From contig OZ241969.1 in NCBI GenBank assembly GCA_965204165.1, positions 682,001 through 746,000 on the forward strand: a stretch of DNA of 64,000 nt. Direction: 5' to 3'. How positions within the stretch are numbered: position 1 is the stretch's first letter; every line of letters starts with the position of its first letter. This document shows, piece by piece, positions 10,001 through 17,214 of this stretch. This stretch comes from VYFG01 sp965204165 (lineage in GTDB: Bacteria; Pseudomonadota; Gammaproteobacteria; Arenicellales; Poriferihabitantaceae). A program made the position numbers and the translations under genes. The notes under the pieces were generated by a model. The model had not been told where the DNA came from. It made no database searches and worked only from the letters and a program-made list of their open reading frames with translations.

Positions 10001-11842
10001 CCGCGCCGCCTCCGTCTCCGCGTCCTCGTGGTTCGTAATCGTCAGGGTGAGCTCGGCAGCGCCCTGGTAGGTCAGCAGGCTTGTCCGCCTGCTGCACGTC
10101 GGGCAGTTCTCTACTTGCCTGCCGGTGTACTGAATGCCCGCATGGTCCGCCCTGACGCCGATGTCGATCGTCTCGCCGGAGTCCTCGTGCGGGTCGTCGA
10201 CGACGTGAATCTCGAAGCTCGCGCTCCGGCTCCCGGAAGGGATGTGCAGCAGGTTCGCGGCCTGGACGGTCTCGGAAGACGTCCTTCCGAACCAGCCTTT
10301 GCCCTCGTTGCGCACCGGCCGCCTGTAATCGTCATATTCCGGACCGGCCGGCACCGGCGTGCGGTAGTCCTCCCCCCAGGTCGCCGTGCCGCCGAGGTTG
10401 ACGGTCACATTCACGCCGCCGTCAAGCGCCGGCTCGGGCAGCGTGACCGTCACCGTGACCGGCCCGCCGCCCTCGCGCGGCGCACCGCTCGCGCTCAGGT
10501 CCGGATCGCTGGCGCTCAGGGCCGGCGAGGGGTCCGGCGCCGTCAGCCTCACCCCGACCTGCTGGCCGTCGCTCCATTGCGGGTTGACGCCGTTCCATGT
10601 GTAACTTTCTTCAATGCCGAATGAACCAACGGGTAGCCGCGTAGCGCCGAGATGCAACACCATCCCGGCAAGATTCGACCGTGGTGTCGGGTTGATGTCA
10701 ATTCTTGCCGACCTACTGGTAGGAAAGTAAAACAAACCTTCGACTAGATAGGTCACACCGTTGTACTCGAACTCATCGTCCGAGAGCGCCACGGAGCAGT
10801 TGTCTGCGGAGGCGGCGAGGGAGCAGCCGAGAAACCCTGAGCCCTCATCGACTGTCAGCGTCGGGCTCCAGACGGTGTTCCGCCCCGCGCCCGGGTCGAC
10901 GTAGGGCACACCGGGGGCGGGCATCTCCAGACTCACGCGAACCCGGCCCGACGCGGGCAGCGAGCCCAACCAAGAGTAGCCGTTTTCGCCTAAAGAGGCG
11001 TCTTCGACGCCATTCCGGTAGACGGAGAAACCGCCCACAGCGCCGTCCGCCAGCGACCAGCGCGTGCTGCCGACAACCAGCGTCGCGCGCTGCGCGATGG
11101 CAGCGGGGATGTTCCGATCCAACGCGATGTCGATCTGGTTTCGTCGAGTACCCGAGAAGAGATAGCTAGTAGACTGGAGAACCGCGACCCGGTAGGTCTG
11201 GCCGCCATAGCTGAAGCTGTCGTCCGTCAGCGCACCCCGGCAGCGATAGGTTGTTGAGACGAATCTCGGCTCCGTGCAACCGCGACCGACAATGTGACCG
11301 AAATGAGCCCGTGTGTAGTCGTAGTTCTGCACATCCAGCATGGCGGACCAGAGGGTGACGGTATTCTGCGCCTGGGCGGGCGCGGCCGCGAACAGGCCGA
11401 GCGCGCCGAGCAGCAGCGCGAGGGCGGGGAGCAGCGCGGGGCGGCGCCACGCGGACGCGGCCCGGCGCGAGCCCGCCGGGGCGGCGCCGCGGCCGCCGGT
11501 CGGCCCGGTCCGCGGGGTGGGATGCGAGCGGGGGTTGCGTGCGCGCCCGCCAGCGGCGGCGGCCGGGTGAGGCGGGCCGGCCTCGCGCCGGACGCACCTC
11601 ATGCCGCTGGCCGCTGGCCGCTGGCCGCTGGCCGCTGGCCGCTGGCCGCTGGCCGCTGGCCGCTGGCCGCTGGCCGCTGGCCGCTGGCAAGGCATTTTAT
11701 CGGCTCCGTCCGGCCTGTCAACTCCCTCCCGTGACTTTGTTCTTCCCCTATCCGGGACGGCGGAAAATCCCGCCGGGGCCGGGTGGCCCGCGGCCATGGA
11801 GCCCGGTTGCCGGGCGCGCTCTTCTGGCATGTGATCTGTCAT
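7037..11842 (-). CDS. Large autotransporter-type surface protein with Calx-beta and cadherin-like domains
   Basis: About 1600 aa. The ATG at 11842 is chosen because GGGAG lies about eight bases upstream; the frame stays open to 11899. Order of parts: an extension of about 130 residues containing QRPAASG four times (encoded by a 7-bp tandem repeat), a signal peptide ending in APAQAQ, two related beta domains with the motif 'D..F.Y.G..Y.V', a Calx-beta-like domain, an Ala/Glu-rich helix, two cadherin-like beta-sandwich repeats (LSGLALSAGSQAVALVPAF), a Calx-beta domain, and a C-terminal barrel of about 300 residues ending in Trp. A (GGKYGK) repeat lies in the barrel. This is a type V secreted adhesin-like protein exposed at the outer membrane. 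The long pre-signal extension is odd; the alternative start at 11602 lies just after the repeat. Confidence 0.8.
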   Translation of the reverse strand: MTDHMPEERARQPGSMAAGHPAPAGFSAVPDRGRTKSREGVDRPDGADKMPCQRPAASGQRPAASGQRPAASGQRPAASGMRCVRREAGPPHPAAAAGGRARNPRSHPTPRTGPTGGRGAAPAGSRRAASAWRRPALLPALALLLGALGLFAAAPAQAQNTVTLWSAMLDVQNYDYTRAHFGHIVGRGCTEPRFVSTTYRCRGALTDDSFSYGGQTYRVAVLQSTSYLFSGTRRNQIDIALDRNIPAAIAQRATLVVGSTRWSLADGAVGGFSVYRNGVEDASLGENGYSWLGSLPASGRVRVSLEMPAPGVPYVDPGAGRNTVWSPTLTVDEGSGFLGCSLAASADNCSVALSDDEFEYNGVTYLVEGLFYFPTSRSARIDINPTPRSNLAGMVLHLGATRLPVGSFGIEESYTWNGVNPQWSDGQQVGVRLTAPDPSPALSASDPDLSASGAPREGGGPVTVTVTLPEPALDGGVNVTVNLGGTATWGEDYRTPVPAGPEYDDYRRPVRNEGKGWFGRTSSETVQAANLLHIPSGSRSASFEIHVVDDPHEDSGETIDIGVRADHAGIQYTGRQVENCPTCSRRTSLLTYQGAAELTLTITNHEDAETEAARLAAEAEAEAEKQRLAAARAAAGGPLSGLALSAGSQAVALVPAFSPNVLSYRAEVPAGTAGVTLAPSWGAEAALAGSPSVVLLSSGGATILAQTQVHASGTAAALALSSAGPTGLEVTVLEPDGSGKPLQGTTTTYRIEVAGAAAPRTAAAGGPLSGLALTAGSQAVALVPAFSPGVKSYRAEVPAGTREVSLAPSWGAAPGGAPTVWARSRRPVPHLTLLSRQRVHGSGTAAALPLSPDGPTRLEVTVSEPGLTTTDYRIEVTEAQAQAQVPEEQTPPEEEAQTVAVEFGKVPAEHDGRTAFALDVQSGSEPAADAFTVTAGKVTGVEPLDPVLWRVRVAPKSWKDVKIALGGASAKVPGPARIRAQDARAKEGKDASLDFAVTLHRAASHEVSVDYATADGTATAGADYTAASGTLVFAAGETAKTVSVAILDDAIDEGKETFGLKLSNPRGAYLRKIHREAKGVIRNDDALQRAWLSRFGRTAGSHVADAVSGRLEGDLAPGTHATLAGQSLDLSGGEDGDPLMDVLTGLAQRSGSPAQADDHDPFARLGAGDRWNETGHGGHAGNTGKISMTGREMLLGSSFHAAGRMDGSGPGLAAWGRVAHGGFDGERASDSGRLGIDGEVTTGTLGTDADWGRMLAGVAIGLSEGEGTFDDSGAQTGAKGSLESAMTTVSPYGRYEVTDRVSAWGLVGWGTGDMTVSFDDGTAPVRTDLSLRMGALGARGVLLEQGGKGGKYGKGGKYGKGGMDLALKADALYVRTDSDKAANSVATEAKTNRVRLLLEGGRTYELDEGRTLRPVLELGLRHDGGDAETGTGVEIGAGVSYANPATGLSLEAKARVLASHADSDYGEWGASATVRLDPGERGRGLSFSLSPTFGTPSGSADRLWGARDARELAPGGEFEAGRGLRAEAGYGIAVSGGRYTGTPNVGFSGADGGATDWRVGWRLEPVRTEGPRIGLSLDAVRNEPADGDARHGVLLRGVVRW
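11604..11687 (+). repeat. Heptanucleotide tandem repeat (CCGCTGG)x12
   Basis: Twelve perfect, uninterrupted copies of a 7-bp unit lie in the N-terminal coding region of the autotransporter, between the ribosome-site-bearing ATG (11842) and the signal peptide. Because 7 is not a multiple of 3, losing or gaining one copy would shift the frame. Twelve copies keep the frame from 11842 open. The alternative ATG at 11602 is one base beyond the tract, so in that model the repeat would change the leader and ribosome-site spacing instead. Confidence 0.95.
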
Positions 11843-12590
11843 TTCGGTTTCTCCCGGTGTGGAGGTTGCAGGCATCGTTGCGGTCATCAGCATCAGCACT
11901 TCATTCTATTGAATCCGGGTGCGTTTGTGAAGTGTGTGCGAATTTCACCCTTCAGCCATGCCATTCCGCTATGCCCAAACCGGAAATGGCCAGCCGCACC
12001 CGGCCGCGCGGCACGGGAACTTCAGCAGCCGTTCCCGCAATCCGCCATGGCGGCGGCGGGGCGGCGCCACAGATAACCGGATGTTAACCGCAAGACCATG
12101 AGTTGATCAATTGGGAGAGTTACGGCCCGGATAGTGAGGGTTTCGGGGGCGGAAACCGGACCGGCCCGGCCGTGGAAGGAAACCCAAGGGACTGATGGCT
12201 TTTCTCCAACATTGTGATTGGAGAAAACCGTGATGCGGAGGAATCCGGGATCGCCTCGATCTCCGGGGACCCGGAAGGCCTCCGCCTCATTTTCTTGTCC
12301 GCGACATTATTTGGCATCACGTGATCGCGGTAAAAATCCATGAGCATGCGCAGCCTTGCCCCGCCTCTCCTTGAATCCCCAGGAAACCGGTAATCGAATA
12401 GCAACCACGCTCACACAACACGGGGGCAGACGCTGTCAGCGAATCGTCAGGTTTTCCGAGAATCCGTTCGATTCCCGGGCGATATGGTTGAATAATTCAA
12501 CGTGCCCCGGACACGGTTTTGCAGGCGCTGTCCGGATCCGGGATTCCAATGGACCCAAGGGCCTCCGGCGTTGCCGGCATGTCTGGCGTT
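11843..12590. other. Gene-free interval upstream of the autotransporter
   Basis: The autotransporter promoter is expected here. Open frames have no recognisable protein features. I see no convincing RNA gene or repeat. Confidence 0.4.
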
Positions 12591-12947
12591 TCAGTCGTCC
12601 AGGCCCCTGGCCCGACGTGCCATCTCCCCCCAGTTGGCGGACCTCATGCGCTTCCAGTCTTCCCGATCATCGTGCATCTTGCGGGGCGGGCCCATGGCAT
12701 CGCGGTTGGCGGGGTCCCGCTCCCATTCCAGACGCCACTGGTACTTCAGCCAGGTTCTCTCGTAGATCGTCTCGGCCTCGCGTGTGCCGTTGACAGCCTC
12801 CACGAAACGCTTCCCCGCTTCGTTGACGGGCAGTTGGCGTCCGTCGGCGAGCCGTTCGAGCCGCCCGCCATGGTCCTCGAGTACCCTGATTTCCACTTTC
12901 GTGAAAACAGCGCGCGAGCATCGGATCATGAACGGGTCTGCCGACAT
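12591..12947 (-). CDS. DUF413 / MaoP (YifE)-like protein
   Basis: A 118-aa protein. The segment SRAVFTKVEIRVLEDHGGRL, then DGRQLPV, E..KRFVEAVNGTREAET and ERTWLKYQ follows the conserved pattern of DUF413 proteins such as E. coli YifE/MaoP ('FSR.G.Ft..Ea.lLe.hG...' through 'F V ..rG.rep.t..ErvW.KY'). MaoP is known to help organise the Ori macrodomain in enterobacteria; whether this distant copy does so is unknown. It lacks the usual N-terminal 'YP.GFSR' lead-in. It stands alone on the minus strand among plasmid-type genes. Confidence 0.6.
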   Translation of the reverse strand: MSADPFMIRCSRAVFTKVEIRVLEDHGGRLERLADGRQLPVNEAGKRFVEAVNGTREAETIYERTWLKYQWRLEWERDPANRDAMGPPRKMHDDREDWKRMRSANWGEMARRARGLDD

Positions 12948-13496
12948 CGCTGAAATCGTGGGCGGCCCGTCAGAAGTTGCCCAGGCCGTCCGGAAGCGGG
13001 GTGTTGTGCTCCATAACCGTGGTGCTGACGTGGAAGATCAATGATGATCCGGGAAGTATTATCACGATTGCCCCTGCTTTGCCACAAAAGCCCGGGTCGG
13101 GGAAAGCCCGTGGCGGGTCGGCGGAACCGCGTCCGCCGTGATGCCGATCAAGGAATTGCAACAGATCGGGCAGCGGGACAAGCGGCGCCCCCGAGCCCGG
13201 GATTCCCAGGGTCATTAATACCGTCCGGCACATGCCTCGATCCTGCCCGCGGCAATGCCTGCCCGGTCGCGGTTGAGGCACCCCCCATTCGTTTCCGCTC
13301 CTGCTGCGATCCACCCTGATTCCCTGCCGCGCAACCGCCTTTTTCAAGCCGCGATTTCGGGCGGCGGCACGAAGAGGCGGGGCAGGCCGGAAGCGGGTTG
13401 GCGCGCGGGGGGCCGGAGGGAGAATCCTCCGGCTTTTCCTCCATGCCGCGTGCTTCCCGCTTCCAATTTTCCATTCCCAGCAGGAGGTTCATCACC
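12948..13496. other. Gene-free interval
   Basis: This lies between the divergent DUF413-like gene and the plasmid-type module on the plus strand, so it probably holds both promoters. No protein-like frame or RNA gene is recognised. Confidence 0.35.
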
Positions 13497-13820
13497 ATGC
13501 ACGACTCCATCAGGGCGCCCGGCCAGGGCGCGCGGACATTCCTCGTCCACCTACTCGGCGGCGGCCTCGCCGACATCCGCTACGCGGTCACCCATTTCCG
13601 TTCCCGGGCCGACGGCGACATCGTCCCCGTCCATCCCGAGGGCTCCACCGGCAAGGGCAGGCCCCGGCCCTCGATCATGACCCTGGACAAGGTCCGGGAA
13701 CTCTGCCCGGGACGGGACGAGATCATCATCGCGACCGGGATCGAGCGGCGGGACTGCGGCATGCAGGCCTGGGGCATCCGCGCCAGCGGCATCGGCTACG
13801 ACCGGCGCCTCAAGGGCTGA
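13497..13820 (+). CDS. Hypothetical protein, ICE/plasmid-type module
   Basis: 107 aa. The ATG is preceded at nine bases by a perfect AGGAGG. The product (TFLVHLLGGGLADIRYAVTHF..., later RELCPGRDEIIIATGIERR) has a compact alpha/beta pattern but no family I can name. It is followed after nine bases by the zinc-ribbon gene, and the two are probably one transcript. The strong ribosome site and operon position make it a real gene. Confidence 0.65.
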   Translation: MHDSIRAPGQGARTFLVHLLGGGLADIRYAVTHFRSRADGDIVPVHPEGSTGKGRPRPSIMTLDKVRELCPGRDEIIIATGIERRDCGMQAWGIRASGIGYDRRLKG

Positions 13821-13829
13821 GCGGGTACC

Positions 13830-14852
13830 GTGGCATATTCCGACCCAGAAGTCGGCAAGCGGCGGAATCGGGAACGGTTCCAGGAACGCATGGCAGAGAG
13901 GAGAGCAGCCGGCCGATGCTTGTCATGCGGACTGGTTTCGCCGGCGCCCGGCCGCACGAACTGCGAGCCCTGTGCCGGGAAAAGACGCGCGCGCGAGAAG
14001 GAACGGAGCGCCCGGCTGAAGGCCGAGGGTAAACCCCGGCGCGATCCGGCCAGGGCCCGGGAAGCCGGACGGCGGCACTACCGCAAGAAGGTGGAAACCC
14101 GGATCGCCGCCGGGATCTGCCCTCGCTGCGGCAACGCCCCGCCCGCTCCCGGCCGGAGGCTCTGCGACGGCTGCAACGAACAGACCCGGGAACTTTCCCG
14201 GGCGAGATACGCCAGGGGCAAGGCGCTGGGGAAGCCATACGGCGGTCGGCCGGCCGAGTCACGCCGGCGGTCCGCCAGGGTCCGCAGCGAGCGCAAGCGG
14301 CTCGCCTGGCTCGAAGCCGGCAAGTGCAGCAGATGCGGCAAGGCCGAACCTGCCGAAGGCGGGTCCACGTGCACCCCGTGCAGGACCAGGAGGCAGGAGC
14401 GTGAACGGGCGAAATACGCCAAAAGGCGGTCTACGGGATGTTGTGTCCGTTGCGGTGCCGCCTCGACCTTCGACGGCGCCGCCCTTTGCTTCACCTGCGC
14501 CGCCGTGGAGGCGGACAGCGGGCGGCAGGAACGGAAAAACGCCGCTTCCAGACGTCGCTACATGGAAAGGCGCCGGGCCGGGATTTGTACCGATTGCGGA
14601 GCTCCCAGCAATGGAGCATCGCGCTGTGTTCCCTGCGCAGAAAAAAGTTACACCCGCTCCGCACACTTCCGCGGGATGCCCGCCTGGGAACCCGAATACA
14701 CCGTGGTGGACCTGGACACCGGGGAAGAGCACGGGCCCTTCGACAGCCGGGCCGACGCGGACGCCGGCGCCGCGTTTCTCAAGCTCCCCCCGGGGCGCTT
14801 CGAGGTCGTCGCCGAGAACCACCCGCTGGCGGGGTCGGTGGGCTGGTCATGA
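13830..14852 (+). CDS. Five-module zinc-ribbon protein
   Basis: 340 aa, GTG start nine bases after the previous stop. It contains five CxxC...CxxC modules at residues about 30-48, 97-115, 166-184, 205-223 and 253-269, with the pattern CxxCG(x10)CxxC (nine intervening residues in the last). The Arg/Lys-rich linkers suit nucleic-acid binding. The final 55 residues (EYTVVDLDTGEEHGPFDSRADA...) form a separate small domain. The CPxCG-type knuckles predict up to five bound zinc ions. No exact family is recognised. Neighbours (SSB, DUF2493) suggest a DNA-processing role on a mobile element; that is inference. Confidence 0.75.
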   Translation: MAYSDPEVGKRRNRERFQERMAERRAAGRCLSCGLVSPAPGRTNCEPCAGKRRAREKERSARLKAEGKPRRDPARAREAGRRHYRKKVETRIAAGICPRCGNAPPAPGRRLCDGCNEQTRELSRARYARGKALGKPYGGRPAESRRRSARVRSERKRLAWLEAGKCSRCGKAEPAEGGSTCTPCRTRRQERERAKYAKRRSTGCCVRCGAASTFDGAALCFTCAAVEADSGRQERKNAASRRRYMERRRAGICTDCGAPSNGASRCVPCAEKSYTRSAHFRGMPAWEPEYTVVDLDTGEEHGPFDSRADADAGAAFLKLPPGRFEVVAENHPLAGSVGWS

Positions 14853-15507
14853 CATCTCCATCGGCTCCGCAGCCAGCCGGGGGACCGCCGGCGGTACGTA
14901 CCGCCGGCCCGTATCCAGCACGGCCATGTCCGTAACCGCCGGGCCACCGCCCCCTGTTTCACGGACGGCCGGCTGCCGGCCCGCCGGCGTCTGCCCCGGT
15001 GGAGTGGGCCGCGGCGGCGGATGATCATCAACGGTCCGGCAGAACCCGGAAGAATCCGGAAGAAGCACGCGCCCCCTATCGGGCAGTGCCAGGCTGCATT
15101 TCACCCGATACGGAGGGGGGAGCGCGTGCCGGGCCAGTATACACGGACGCGGCCACGGAAGGCGCTCCCGGTGGCACGGGCGGCAGCCGGGCGGGGGTCA
15201 TGGAACCGGCGGGGACCACGGCTCGCCGGACGCGATGCGCCGGGGACGGAGCCCGCGCCGGTCTGCGCCGAAACGGAAACCCACCCGCATCCGTCGGCAG
15301 CAGCCCCTGACGGCCCCGCAGCGGCTTTTTCCGGCCCGGCCCCCCACCCTGGCTCCCCACGCCCCTGTCCGCCCTTCCAGGCCCCGTTCCGGAGTCGGAG
15401 GGCAGAGACGGAAAGAGTGAACCCGGGTAGGCGGGAGGGAGTTCGGCTCCGGCCGCCTCCCCGGGGTTCATCGAACTTTCCATCCAACCCGAAACGGGAG
15501 AACCATC
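14853..15507. other. Gene-free interval, very GC-rich
   Basis: Several long frames exist only because stops are rare in GC-rich DNA; their products are Pro/Arg/Gly-rich and unlike known proteins. No RNA gene or repeat is recognised. Confidence 0.4.
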
Positions 15508-15675
15508 ATGCAGATCCGCGACATCGGGGGCAATTCCGAAATGCCCGCAACATCCGAAATCCCCACCAGCCCCGACCAGCTGCTCGGCGAGATCGGCCTG
15601 GACAGCCAGGTTGTCCGGGAGATCCTCGACGACGTTTCCTCGGAGCCGGCCCTCGACCTTCGTCCCGAAGGTTGA
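15508..15675 (+). CDS. Small acidic hypothetical protein (55 aa)
   Basis: ATG with a GGGAG ribosome site seven bases upstream. The product has a helix-forming acidic core (PDQLLGEIGLDSQVVREILDDV). It precedes ssb by about 145 bases on the same strand. No family is recognised. The codon pattern and ribosome site suggest a real small gene of the same module. Confidence 0.5.
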   Translation: MQIRDIGGNSEMPATSEIPTSPDQLLGEIGLDSQVVREILDDVSSEPALDLRPEG

Positions 15676-15820
15676 CGGAGGGAAAGAGGGGTCTGGAGAA
15701 GGTGAACCGAAGGGGGCCGGGAGAAAGAAGAACCCGGATTCCCGGGGGTTCGTTCCATCGTTTTTTCGTTTTTTCCGTTTTTTCCGTTTCATCAACCAAC
15801 GTTACCTTCAGGAGGTACAT

Positions 15821-16270
15821 ATGCCTTTCGGACTCAACAAGGCCTCATTGATCGGCCGCATCGGACAGGACGTCACCGTCAACCACCTCGCGTCCGGCGG
15901 ACGCGTCGCCAACCTCAGCATCGCCACCGACGAGTCCTACATCCGGGACGGGGAGCGGGTCGACCGCACGGAGTGGCACCGCCTGGTCACCTTCCAGGAC
16001 GGCCTCATCACCATGCTGGAGAAGCACGCGAAGAAGGGCCGCCTGGTCTACGTCGACGGCAAGCTCCAGACCCGCCGGTGGCGTAAGGACGGCGAGGACG
16101 CCGACCGGTTCTCCACGGAGATCATGCTCGTGCCCGGTTCCAGGATTCAATTCCTGGACAGGCCCGGCGCCAAGGCGCAGCCCGCCGAGGCCCCGGCGGA
16201 CGCACCGGCCGCTCCCCAGGGCGGCGGCCGGGAGAACATGACGGATTTCGACGATCCGATACCGTTTTAG
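15821..16270 (+). CDS. ssb: Single-stranded DNA-binding protein (element-encoded)
   Basis: 149 aa. The ATG has a perfect AGGAGG five bases upstream. The OB-fold of SSB is clear: NKASLIGRIGQDVTV, VANLSIATDESY, TEWHRLVTF, GRLVYVDGKLQTRRW, and the C-terminal acidic tip FDDPIPF that contacts partner proteins. SSB coats single strands during replication, repair and conjugation. This copy sits inside the plasmid-type module rather than beside uvrA, so it is probably the accessory copy of the element. A terminator follows. Confidence 0.93.
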   Translation: MPFGLNKASLIGRIGQDVTVNHLASGGRVANLSIATDESYIRDGERVDRTEWHRLVTFQDGLITMLEKHAKKGRLVYVDGKLQTRRWRKDGEDADRFSTEIMLVPGSRIQFLDRPGAKAQPAEAPADAPAAPQGGGRENMTDFDDPIPF

Positions 16271-16298
16271 CGATCCGCGTCGCCGTCTCCTCCGCTTC

Positions 16299-16329
16299 AG
16301 CCGCAGTCCCCAGGGGCTGCGGCTTTTTT
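16299..16329 (+). terminator. Rho-independent terminator after ssb
   Basis: AGCCGCAG pairs perfectly with CTGCGGCT around a CCCC/GGGG inner stem and is followed by six T residues. It lies 29 bases past the ssb stop and would end that transcript. Confidence 0.85.
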
Positions 16330-16475
16330 CTTGCAGCCACCCCAACGGCCGGCTTCGCCGCGCCTGCTCGCATGATCATCGAGTGAAGGTCAGGGGGGCG
16401 GGTGGTGAACCGCGCGGCGGCCGGAGAGAGGGCCTTCGCGCGTCACGTCAACCAGCACACCGACCGGAGAGAACC

Positions 16476-16709
16476 ATGCCCCGAATCACCTTCCAGAAAA
16501 CCGGCGACGACGAAGCCATCATCCGTTACGACGGCGAGGCCGTCGGCGACCTGTACCGCCATGAGGATCCGATCACGGGGAAGCCGTTCTATCTGATACT
16601 TCTCAGCGAGGACGGCCGGGGTTGGCTGCGCTGCGATGATCGCAGCAAGGTCCACCAGTCCATCAGGCACCGGCTCCGCTCGCACCCGCTACAGGGGTGG
16701 CGATTCTGA
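16476..16709 (+). CDS. Small hypothetical protein (77 aa)
   Basis: The ATG is preceded by GGAGAGAA. The product (ITFQKTGDDEAIIRYDGEAV..., then PITGKPFYLILLSEDGRGW) looks like a small beta-rich protein. No family is recognised. It belongs to the run of small plus-strand genes between ssb and the DUF2493 gene. An upstream in-frame extension to 16383 lacks a ribosome site. Confidence 0.55.
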   Translation: MPRITFQKTGDDEAIIRYDGEAVGDLYRHEDPITGKPFYLILLSEDGRGWLRCDDRSKVHQSIRHRLRSHPLQGWRF

Positions 16710-16907
16710 TGGCCATGGCCAGCACCGCAATGCCAGTCCCCTTCCCACCGCTTTCCCCATTCACCCACCGCCCGGTGGGCGTCCTGCCCACAATGAGCGC
16801 CTGCGGCGCGGCTTGTTGGTCGCTGGTGCTGTCCATGCACCCACGGCGTTTCACTCGGCTCTCCTCGTTGTACGCCTGACGCGACCCGATTGGGGGGGAC
16901 AGTACTA

Positions 16908-16921
16908 CTCCCTACGTATTC
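16908..16921 (+). repeat. 14-bp inverted repeat, left arm
   Basis: CTCCCTACGTATTC; its perfect reverse complement is at 17136-17149. Confidence 0.85.
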
Positions 16922-17135
16922 CCATGATATCCCCGTGCTCGTTTGCCAACCCCTCCGGGGTCCTACACTCCGTTCCGGCCGGGACTCCAGGGACAACGGC
17001 TTCGCCTAGGGCCGGCGCGCCACGCGACCGTGGCTCCGCGCTCCCTGCGGTCGCTTGTGCGCCCGCACCATCGCGCGGCACGCCGACCCATGTCCCTGGG
17101 CCCCGGTGGCGGCTCTGCGCGCGGGGATGAAGGAT

Positions 17136-17149
17136 GAATACGTAGGGAG
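17136..17149 (-). repeat. 14-bp inverted repeat, right arm
   Basis: GAATACGTAGGGAG, reverse complement of 16908-16921, ending about 65 bases before the DUF2493 gene. Confidence 0.85.
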
Positions 17150-17214
17150 CTTCCCTCCCAACGCATGCGGGGCTTCGCCCCTTCAACTTCTTTTGTTCAT
17201 TCGGAGAATTCACA

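Larger units (their letters stand above)
16710..17214. other. Non-coding interval with inverted repeat
   Basis: No convincing gene. It contains a 14-bp perfect inverted repeat (16908-16921 and 17136-17149) that brackets about 214 bases of strongly GC-rich, stem-prone sequence, ahead of the DUF2493 gene. This could be a long leader, a structured RNA or a decayed mini-element. Confidence 0.4.

Noticed and set aside
7463..10624. Open frame of 1053 codons on the plus strand
   Set aside because: It lies antisense to the autotransporter, is Arg/Pro-rich and shows no domain; it is a by-product of high GC content.
11604..11687. CRISPR array
   Set aside because: The repeats are 7 bp and directly adjacent with no spacers; no cas genes are present.
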